NCBI RefSeq assembly: GCF_000515215.1
Contig: NZ_KI911557.1
Location: 3,033,741 to 3,097,740, forward strand
Source: Methylomonas sp. 11b
Lineage (GTDB): Bacteria; Pseudomonadota; Gammaproteobacteria; Methylococcales; Methylomonadaceae
Direction of reading: 5' to 3'
DNA: 64,000 nt
Shown: positions 57,592 to 64,000 of the stretch, one piece after another
Numbering within the stretch: the first letter of the stretch is position 1
Layout: every line of letters begins with the position of its first letter
Made by a program: the position numbers and the translations under genes
The notes under the pieces: generated by a model
Database searches by the model: none
Seen by the model: only the letters and a program-made list of their open reading frames with translations
What the model was told of the DNA's origin: nothing

Positions 57592-59976
57592 ATGCTTGAA
57601 CAATTGAAATTGCCGGTCTCGGCCTTGAAGCTGGCGATTGATTTGCCCAGCGCAGCGCCAACCGAACAACCCAACGCCATCCTCGGCCAAACTCGCGCCC
57701 AATCGGCTCTGGCCTTTGGCATTGCAATGAAGGCGCCGGGCTACAACATCTTCGTGATGGGCGATCCCGGTACCGGCCGCTTGTCCATGGTCAGCCATTA
57801 TTTAAGCACCTATGCCGAACAGCAAGAATCGCCGCTGTCTTATGCTTACGTCGATAACTTCGAGAATCAGCGCGAGCCGGTGGCTATCGAACTGCCGTCC
57901 GGCGAAGGGCACAGTTTTGCCAAGGACATCGAAAAGCTGATCGACGACGTGCTGGCCACCTTTCCGGCCGCCTTCGAAAGCCCTAGTTACCAACAAAAAA
58001 AGACGGCGATAGAGCGCCGCTTTAACCAGCGTTACAACGCCGCCATTGACCTGGTAGACGGCAAAGCGCGCGAGATGAGCGTAGCGCTTTACCGCGACAG
58101 CGATACCATCACTTTTCTACCCATCCGCAACGACAAGGCACTGGACGAAGACCAATTCACCTTGCTGCCGCAAGCCGAACGCGATGCCTTTCATCAACAC
58201 ACTGAAGAATTGGAAGAATTTCTCGGCGACGTATTGCTGGAACTGCCGCAGTGGCGGCGCACGCTGGTGGAAGAAACACGCCAGCTAGACAACGACACCA
58301 TCAAGCAAGCCTTGGAGCCGCTGCTGGCCGAGCTGAACCACAAATACCAAAACGTCGATGACGTGATTACTTATCTGGCGGAGATCGAAAAAAGCCTAAG
58401 CAACACCATCGGCGAGTTGCTGATGCCCAGCCGCAGCCAGGATAGCCGGGAGATCATCGCCAAGCGCTTGGCGCTAATCGAGCAATATCTGCCCAATATC
58501 CTCGTAGATTGCAAACACGACGGCAACGGCGCGCCAGTGATTTACGAACCGCATCCGATCTATCAAAACCTGTTCGGCCGCATTGAGTACATCAGCGACC
58601 AAGGCACCTTGGTGACCAGTTACCGGCGCATTTGCCCCGGCTCCTTACATCGCGCCAACGGCGGCTACCTGATCTTAGATGCGGAAAAAGTCCTGACCTA
58701 CCCTTTCGTTTGGGAAGGCCTGAAACGGGCGCTGCAAGCCGGCCGCATCGAAATCGAGTCGCCTTATTCCGAGCTGGGCATCAACACCATCACGCTGAAA
58801 CCCGGCGTGATTCCGCTTAACGTCAAAGTCATTTTGGTTGGCTCGCGCGATATTTATTATCTTTTGGAAGAGCTGGATAGCGAATTCAACGAGATGTTCC
58901 GGGTGTTGGCCGACTTTGATGATCACATCAAACGCAGCCCGGACAATGTCGGCCAATTTGTGACATTGCTAAAACGCCACGCCACCGACTCCGGCGCCAA
59001 AGCCTTGACCGATGCGGCTTTGCTACGCTTGATCGAGTACAGTTGCCGGCTGGCGGAAAACCAGCAGCGCCTGTCTGCTCACGTCAACAGCTGCCTGGAG
59101 ATCATCGCCGAGGCCAATTTGTTGGCCAGCCAAACCAACGCAGCTAACATCGATAAGGCCGAAATCGAACTAGCGCTATCTGCTCGCGAACAGCGCAACG
59201 GCCGCATCGCCGAAGCGATCCTGGAAGAAATGCTGGAAGGCACCATTCTGATCGACACCGACGGCGAAGCCATCGGCAAGGTCAACGGCTTAACAGTGAT
59301 GGACATTGGCGGCAGCAGCTTCGGCGCGCCAGCGCGGATCACCGCCACCGTGCATCCCGGCTCCAGAGGCATTGTCGACATCGAACGCGAAGTGGAACTG
59401 GGCCAACCCATCCATTCCAAGGGCGTGATGATTTTGAGCGGTTACCTTGGGCACTGTTACGCTCAGCAATTTCCGTTGGCCATCTCCGCCAGCATTGCGA
59501 TGGAACAGTCTTACGGCCACATCGACGGCGACAGCGCCTCGCTGGCCGAGCTGTGCTGCCTGATTTCCGCACTGACGCGTACGCCGATTCAACAAGGCTT
59601 CGCGATGACCGGCTCTATCAATCAATACGGCGAAGTGCAAGCCATCGGCGGCGTCAACGAAAAAATCGAAGGCTTTTTCGAGCTCTGCGCCGCGCGCGGA
59701 TTGACTGGTAAACAAGCCGTGATCATCCCGGCATCCAACAAACGCAATTTGATGCTGAAACAGCAAGTAGTAGACGCGGTCGAGCAGGGCCTATTTGCCA
59801 TTTACACAGTATCCAGCGTCGATGAAGCGTTGAGCCTGCTGACCGGACAAGAAGCCGGCACCATCAACGCGGAAGGCCAGTACCCGGAAGGCAGCGTCAA
59901 CTTCAAGGCCGTTGCCCGTTTAAAGGAAATTTCCGATATGTCCACCGACGAAGATAAGGAAACCGAAACGGGCTAA
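57592..59976 (+). CDS. Lon-like ATP-dependent protease (LonB type)
   Basis: 794 residues with an N-terminal AAA_32-type ATPase and a C-terminal Lon proteolytic domain. The ATPase P-loop reads GDPGTGRLSMV, with R in place of the usual Lys, as I recall for this family. The Ser-Lys dyad is visible: GDSASLAEL (Ser near 647) and GGVNEKIEGFF (Lys near 690). Members are found in gammaproteobacteria as YcbZ/LonH-like enzymes of unknown substrate. It starts 8 bp after ribA. Confidence 0.93.
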   Translation: MLEQLKLPVSALKLAIDLPSAAPTEQPNAILGQTRAQSALAFGIAMKAPGYNIFVMGDPGTGRLSMVSHYLSTYAEQQESPLSYAYVDNFENQREPVAIELPSGEGHSFAKDIEKLIDDVLATFPAAFESPSYQQKKTAIERRFNQRYNAAIDLVDGKAREMSVALYRDSDTITFLPIRNDKALDEDQFTLLPQAERDAFHQHTEELEEFLGDVLLELPQWRRTLVEETRQLDNDTIKQALEPLLAELNHKYQNVDDVITYLAEIEKSLSNTIGELLMPSRSQDSREIIAKRLALIEQYLPNILVDCKHDGNGAPVIYEPHPIYQNLFGRIEYISDQGTLVTSYRRICPGSLHRANGGYLILDAEKVLTYPFVWEGLKRALQAGRIEIESPYSELGINTITLKPGVIPLNVKVILVGSRDIYYLLEELDSEFNEMFRVLADFDDHIKRSPDNVGQFVTLLKRHATDSGAKALTDAALLRLIEYSCRLAENQQRLSAHVNSCLEIIAEANLLASQTNAANIDKAEIELALSAREQRNGRIAEAILEEMLEGTILIDTDGEAIGKVNGLTVMDIGGSSFGAPARITATVHPGSRGIVDIEREVELGQPIHSKGVMILSGYLGHCYAQQFPLAISASIAMEQSYGHIDGDSASLAELCCLISALTRTPIQQGFAMTGSINQYGEVQAIGGVNEKIEGFFELCAARGLTGKQAVIIPASNKRNLMLKQQVVDAVEQGLFAIYTVSSVDEALSLLTGQEAGTINAEGQYPEGSVNFKAVARLKEISDMSTDEDKETETG

Positions 59977-60275
59977 ACCAGCCACAGCAGTTGGTCGGCG
60001 CAATGGCCCGATTGAGAGGTAAAATCATGCGATAGCGCTTCCAGTAGGGAGCATAAAAACGCAACTGATTTGCAAGCTGCTTCAGTCGAATGCCGCGCAA
60101 CCAAACAATTGCAAAACAATTATTCATCGCTAAGCCCCGCCAAACCAATCACTCAACGATAGTCCGCAAAATCGATACAGTTGTTTATTTGCCCAAACGC
60201 GGATAGCATCATTTAAGCCACTAGGTTAATTTTCTCGTCAACTTACTTTAACCGCTGCCTTTAGGAGAATTGGCG
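59977..60275. other. Intergenic region before the response regulator
   Basis: About 300 bp with no supported gene. It shows A-rich runs near 60100-60180 and a possible AGGAG ribosome-binding site at 60263 for the following gene. No terminator after the Lon-like gene and no known RNA element was recognised. Confidence 0.4.
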
Positions 60276-61193
60276 TTGAAATTTTCTGACCATGACTTTA
60301 AAGCTAAGGTATTGATCGTCGATGACATGAAACTTATGCGGGAAATACTCCGCAAATTCTTGGAGTCAGACGGTTACCTGGTTCAATCCGCCAGCAACGG
60401 TTTAGAGGCCTGGCAATTACTTAACGGCAGCGAACAACCCTTCGATATCGTCGTGACTGATCGGGATATGCCGCAGATGGATGGCATGGAATTGTTGGCC
60501 AAAATCAAAGGCGATCCGCGGTTTGCCGAGCTGCCGGTGATTTTTCAGACCGGAATTTCGTCGCGGGACGCCATTGTGGAAGGCATCAATGCCGGGGTTT
60601 ATCATTATTTGACCAAACCTTACGACGAAAAAGTTCTACTGGCTTTTGTGGCGTCAGCTATTGATGACAGCCGTCGCCACAAAGCGCTGAAAACCCGGAT
60701 TACCAATAAGCGAGTAGCGCTAAGCTTGCTGCGCAAAGCGGAATTTGGCTTCCGGACCTTAAATGAAATCAAAGGTTTGACCACGCTGCTTGCCGACTTG
60801 TCATGCAACCCGGAAAAAGTCGCCACCGGACTTTCCGAGTTGCTGCTAAATTCTGTCGAACACGGTAATCTCGGCATCAGCTATCAAGAAAAAACCGAAT
60901 TGGTTAGCCAGGGCCGTTGGCGTGAAGAAATCGAACGCCGGCTCAATCAGCCTGAATATGAAGATAAATTCGTGGTGGTTAAAATTGTCAGAGAACCAAC
61001 CCGCACCACCTTTACGATTAAAGATCAGGGCCAGGGCTTCGATCCTTCGAATTTCCTGACCTTCTCGCCGGAGCGCGCAACCGACCTGCACGGCCGGGGC
61101 ATTGCTTTATCCCGGATGTTGAGTTTCGACTCACTTGATTATCTTGGAAACGGCAATCAAGTCGTTGCCACGGTGAACAGCGCAAGTAATTGA
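60276..61193 (+). CDS. Response regulator with HATPase-type output domain
   Basis: About 305 residues. The REC domain (about 12-130) has the acidic pair VDDMK, phospho-acceptor TDRDMPQMDG and the KP pair. The C-terminal part contains an HATPase_c-like domain (LLLNSVEHGNLG, IKDQGQGFDPSNF, GRGIALSRML), as in anti-sigma or RsbW-type kinases. No PP2C domain intervenes. The protein may sequester a sigma factor or anti-anti-sigma when phosphorylated. The TTG at 60276 is preferred because AGGAG lies eight bases upstream; a TTG at 60270 is too close. Confidence 0.85.
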   Translation: MKFSDHDFKAKVLIVDDMKLMREILRKFLESDGYLVQSASNGLEAWQLLNGSEQPFDIVVTDRDMPQMDGMELLAKIKGDPRFAELPVIFQTGISSRDAIVEGINAGVYHYLTKPYDEKVLLAFVASAIDDSRRHKALKTRITNKRVALSLLRKAEFGFRTLNEIKGLTTLLADLSCNPEKVATGLSELLLNSVEHGNLGISYQEKTELVSQGRWREEIERRLNQPEYEDKFVVVKIVREPTRTTFTIKDQGQGFDPSNFLTFSPERATDLHGRGIALSRMLSFDSLDYLGNGNQVVATVNSASN

Positions 61194-61238
61194 TCGCGCT
61201 AAATTTACCATCAAAGGCATCAAGCCGGGCGCAACCGC

Positions 61239-61760
61239 TTAGAGATGCTTCTCCAATAATTCCAAAGACAAACCGGCCACTTTAGGTTGCCACAATGCCG
61301 GATTAACCGGAAACGCCTTAATAGTCCCGGTGCGCTGATAGCCGCGCCGTTTGTAAAACGCCATTAGCTCGGTCCGACAAGGGATCACCGCCATCACCAA
61401 ATGTTTAACCCGCCAGGCTTGCATGGCCTCCGCTTCCGCCGCCGCCAACAAACGCTTGCCTATCCCCAGGCCTTGCATAGCCGGCGCGACCGCCAACATG
61501 CCGATCTGCACCTGCTGATCGACCTTTTGTAAATGCACCGAGCCCAGCAATTCGTTCTGCCGCCGGCACTGCATAATCATCGACTCCGCCCCGGCGATTA
61601 AATCCAGAATATCCGCGGCATCGGTACGCCGGCCGTCCAGCAAATCGGCTTCGGTGGTCCAGCCCTGCCGGCTGGATTCGCCGCGATACGCTGAATTGAT
61701 CAATGCCACCAGTTGCTCCGCGTCGGCTGGTTCGGCCCTGGAAAATATCAGTTCCAACAT
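61239..61760 (-). CDS. GNAT-family acetyltransferase
   Basis: About 173 residues. The acetyl-CoA loop is PAMQGLGIGKRLL and the surrounding strands SVHLQKV, IGMLAVAP and KHLVMAVIPCR fit the GNAT fold, with YKRRGYQRTG near the C-terminus. The substrate is unknown. The ATG at 61760 (MLELIFSRAEPAD) has GAGG ten bases upstream; four more codons upstream are open but not needed. Convergent with the response regulator. Confidence 0.88.
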   Translation of the reverse strand: MLELIFSRAEPADAEQLVALINSAYRGESSRQGWTTEADLLDGRRTDAADILDLIAGAESMIMQCRRQNELLGSVHLQKVDQQVQIGMLAVAPAMQGLGIGKRLLAAAEAEAMQAWRVKHLVMAVIPCRTELMAFYKRRGYQRTGTIKAFPVNPALWQPKVAGLSLELLEKHL

Positions 61761-61903
61761 GAGTAACCTCAAAATCTCGCTTGTCCGGTAATCCGCTTAA
61801 CACACAAATAAAATGTTGCCGGAATGAAAAAAATCCCGGCCCAACTGCTAAGGTTTAACCGCAGAATCTATACCCATCCTTACCCTCAAGCCTGGAGCCA
61901 AAA

Positions 61904-62653
61904 ATGAAGCCATGCCCCAAGTGTAATCGGGACGTGCCGCCCGCCACAGATACCTGCCGGCACTGCGGCATCGTCTTTGCCAAATATTACAAATACCACG
62001 GTATCTCAAGCTCGCCGGCTACAGATAGGCCTCAAGTTGTGATTCACATCGAGCCGCCGGCGGACACGGTATTCGGCAACGACATTTATGCAGACAACGA
62101 AGCCATCTTTGTTGGCCGCTGCCTATTATTACCAGGATTTTTACTGTGGAGCTGGTTGCTGATTACCCCGGGCTTGGCCAGCAATGCGGTCGGCGAATCG
62201 TTTCTGCACCTGGTCAATCTGCCGTTTCACGAAGCCGGCCATGTAATTTTCCGGCCCTTCGGGCAATTTATCACCTCGCTGGGCGGCACACTGGGACAAC
62301 TCCTGATGCCGGCAATTTGCATGCTGACCTTATTGCTAAAAACCCGCGATCCTTTCGGGGCCGGCTTGTGTTTATGGTGGGTGGGCGAGAATTTTCTGGA
62401 TATTGCGCCTTATATCAATGACGCGCGCGCCGGACAACTACCCTTGTTAGGCGGCAATTTCGGCCATTCCGCACCATACGGTTTTCACGATTGGGAATAT
62501 TTGCTGACAGAATCCGGCCTGTTGGCGCAGGATCATACTCTGGCAAAACTATCCCAGTTGCTGGGGGCGATATTGATGATCGCTGCGCTGATAGTCTGCG
62601 GCTACGTGCTGTTCAAACAACGGCAAGCGCTGACCGGGGCCAATCCGGACTAG
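61904..62653 (+). CDS. Zinc-ribbon membrane protein with HEAGH motif
   Basis: 249 residues. An N-terminal zinc ribbon (CPKC and CRHC, residues 4-21) is followed by a linker and about five hydrophobic helices. In the second helix, LPFHEAGHVIF has the HExxH motif of M50-type site-2 proteases; the late NFLDIAPYINDARAG could supply the third metal ligand, as in LDG-type motifs. It may be an inactive or unusual intramembrane protease. I do not recognise an exact family. Confidence 0.75.
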   Translation: MKPCPKCNRDVPPATDTCRHCGIVFAKYYKYHGISSSPATDRPQVVIHIEPPADTVFGNDIYADNEAIFVGRCLLLPGFLLWSWLLITPGLASNAVGESFLHLVNLPFHEAGHVIFRPFGQFITSLGGTLGQLLMPAICMLTLLLKTRDPFGAGLCLWWVGENFLDIAPYINDARAGQLPLLGGNFGHSAPYGFHDWEYLLTESGLLAQDHTLAKLSQLLGAILMIAALIVCGYVLFKQRQALTGANPD

Positions 62654-62677
62654 GAGCGATTCATATCTCCCGAGAAT

Positions 62678-63148
62678 TTAACCCAACCACGCTTTAACTT
62701 TCGCCTTCACCTGCGCTTTTACCTGTCGCGACCAACGGTAAATCTCGGTATCGACAATCTTGGCATGCGCCCATTGCAGCCAACCCATCACAGTGTGATA
62801 AACAAAAGCGATAATCCCGAAGGTCAGTAACTGCGGTTTGGTCAATTTAAACACCCGCGCCACCAGCAAAGTACCCAGCAACTTGGCGAACACTTCCAGC
62901 AAAATGCCCTGCAACAACAAGCCGTGCAACAGCAAAGACAAAGCTGCCAGATTAATAGGCGTAACAATCAGCACCGGAATTGTAAATGCCAGCAAAGCCA
63001 TGGCCGGCGAGGTTTGCGCCAACCAGCGCTCGACGCTTTCCAGCCTGAGCAGCAAAGCCAAATAATGACCGCAGGCCGACAGAAAATCCCACAACCATTC
63101 CTCAATGATCAGCAGGATAGCCAGCAGGGTAAGCAGGAGTTTTTTCAT
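62678..63148 (-). CDS. Conserved small membrane protein
   Basis: 156 residues with four to five hydrophobic segments (about 3-20, 45-70, 68-92 and 105-125) and a basic, helical C-terminal tail (VKAQVKAKVKAWLG). The ELxLTLLAILLIIEEWLWD opening is one I have seen in proteobacterial hypothetical proteins. The function is unknown. It is convergent with the HEAGH protein gene and 25 bp from its stop. Confidence 0.65.
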   Translation of the reverse strand: MKKLLLTLLAILLIIEEWLWDFLSACGHYLALLLRLESVERWLAQTSPAMALLAFTIPVLIVTPINLAALSLLLHGLLLQGILLEVFAKLLGTLLVARVFKLTKPQLLTFGIIAFVYHTVMGWLQWAHAKIVDTEIYRWSRQVKAQVKAKVKAWLG

Positions 63149-63214
63149 GGTGATCTACCGAAAGTTAAACGCAAGGCACGTTAGCTTAGCGAGGCCCGGC
63201 CGCAACACGCACCG

Positions 63215-63622
63215 CTAATCACTACTGGAATTTGCCGCCGATTTAACCGACAGATGGCCTATCATCTCGTCAAACCGGCGTAAGGTTTCGTTCTGACCTT
63301 CCAACATTTGTAAATGGCCTAGAATATCGCGCGCTTCCGGCCAGCGTTGCTGCGCTACAGTATCATAAAGCGTCCGATATAGGCGCTGAACCAAAAAGCC
63401 TCTAAGCAGCTTGGCGGCTGGGGTTTGCTTGAAACTCAAGGAGCGCAACACGGCCGGCACCGCCAAATCCAACCGGCCGGCCTCCGCGCTTTGTAAGGAC
63501 ACGCTCAGCCACTGCTGAGCTACTCGTTCGCTCCGAACAATTTGCTTCAGCTCGGCACCGCAACGTGGGCAGAGCGTGGCCGCCCCGAGCCGGGCATTGC
63601 AGGCCGGGCAGCGCTGTATCAC
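63215..63622 (-). CDS. Zinc-ribbon protein coupled to an Hsp70 gene
   Basis: About 136 residues. The N-terminus is a zinc ribbon with CPAC and CPRC, then helices with a tetratricopeptide-like feel (LQSAEAGRLDLAVPAVLRSL, LYRTLYDTVAQQRWPEARDI). I choose the GTG at 63622 because it overlaps the stop of the upstream Hsp70 gene as GTGA, implying coupled translation. The longer frame from 63700 lies wholly within that gene. Its function is unknown; a chaperone partner role is inferred only from context. Confidence 0.7.
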   Translation of the reverse strand: MIQRCPACNARLGAATLCPRCGAELKQIVRSERVAQQWLSVSLQSAEAGRLDLAVPAVLRSLSFKQTPAAKLLRGFLVQRLYRTLYDTVAQQRWPEARDILGHLQMLEGQNETLRRFDEMIGHLSVKSAANSSSD

Positions 63623-64000
63623 GATTCCAGGTAGTAGATGATGTCGTTCAAGCGCTCGACCGGCACGCTTAGCCCGGCCTCGTCGCCGTTTTCCAGACAA
63701 GTCGAGATGGTTTCGATTAAATCGACCATGTCTTCCTTGTCTTCGGCGGAGACGGTTTCGAACAGCGCTTCGGCTTTCTTGATCGCGTGACGGGCAGCGG
63801 CGACAGCAGGACTGTCCGCTACCTTTTCAGCTTCACCAGCAGTTTCGCCGAACAAGCCGTCGATACGCTGTTTGGCGCTACTGAGTTCTCCGCTATCGAA
63901 GCGGGAAATCGCGTTATTGATGGTGATGGCCTTTTCTTTGCCGGAGGCTTTTTCCCGCGCCGAGACGTGCAAGATGCCGTTCAAATCCAGGTCCAGCGTC
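63619..64000 (-). CDS. Hsp70-family chaperone, C-terminal part
   Basis: Partial: the 5' end lies beyond the window edge. The visible part starts with the end of the substrate-binding beta domain (LDLDLNGILHVSA, the classic Hsp70 strand) and continues into a helical lid (ELSSAKQRIDGLFG, ARHAIKKAEALFE). The lid is shorter than in DnaK and ends without the EEVD-type tail, so this may be an HscC-like or accessory Hsp70. Its stop overlaps the start of the zinc-ribbon gene by four bases. Confidence 0.85.
   Translation of the reverse strand, partial: TLDLDLNGILHVSAREKASGKEKAITINNAISRFDSGELSSAKQRIDGLFGETAGEAEKVADSPAVAAARHAIKKAEALFETVSAEDKEDMVDLIETISTCLENGDEAGLSVPVERLNDIIYYLES

Overview
The window looks like a chromosomal segment of a gammaproteobacterium, most probably a Methylococcales methanotroph close to Methylomonas. 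This is inferred from the gammaproteobacterial order mnmG-rsmG-parA-parB-atpIBEFHAGDC-glmU-glmS, a secreted protein with a VPVPAAAW-type PEP-CTERM sorting tail, YcgL, DUF2333, DUF4389 and LonB-type genes, and many REP-like palindromes. I found no rRNA, tRNA, CRISPR array or complete prophage.

Layout. 1-1300 is gene-poor and holds a DnaA-box/IHF element. 1302-6637 (minus) carries guaB, a methyltransferase and guaA, then two membrane proteins. 6724-15258 (plus) carries ycgL, DUF2333, DUF4389, dinB, a GT2-GtrA fusion with a polytopic partner, a PEP-CTERM putative metalloprotease and an NlpC/P60 lipoprotein. 15255-25707 is mostly minus: nitroreductase, DUF5765, priA with a second DnaA-box/IHF element upstream, then a tightly packed SPL-SDR-K+ channel-RCK-dsbB run, and a PilZ membrane protein. 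25815-37683 holds LOG, ribF, DUF1289, a flippase, a TetR/GST divergent pair, sodB, a CYTH protein, a TPR protein and a 1544-residue GGDEF/EAL sensor. 37.7-42.0 kb is an accessory, repeat-rich stretch with a frameshifted RAYT transposase. 42.0-56.7 kb (minus) is the glmS-glmU-ATP synthase-parBA-rsmG-mnmG block. 56.7-64 kb holds ribA, lonB, a response regulator, several small membrane or zinc-ribbon proteins and the C-terminal end of an Hsp70 cut by the window edge.

The most striking non-coding signal is a pair of about 210-bp elements (471-682 and 19125-19335). They share three DnaA boxes in the same orientation and spacing, a perfect-consensus IHF site at the same offset (120 bp) and a distal fourth box (offset 203 or 202 bp). 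One copy lies directly upstream of priA. The boxes are arranged one way then two the other, as in the core of E. coli DnaA-reactivating sequences, so these may be replication-control elements. Function is inferred, not shown.

Other notable points are an inverted 130-bp REPIN-like repeat shared by 12.6 and 41.4 kb, a perfect 20-bp hairpin inside a small gene beside mnmG, a K+ channel whose second RCK subunit is a separate gene lacking the Rossmann glycines, and a natural GtrB-GtrA fusion. Many start sites were moved downstream of the longest reading frame on the basis of family N-termini, ribosome-binding sites or overlapping terminators.
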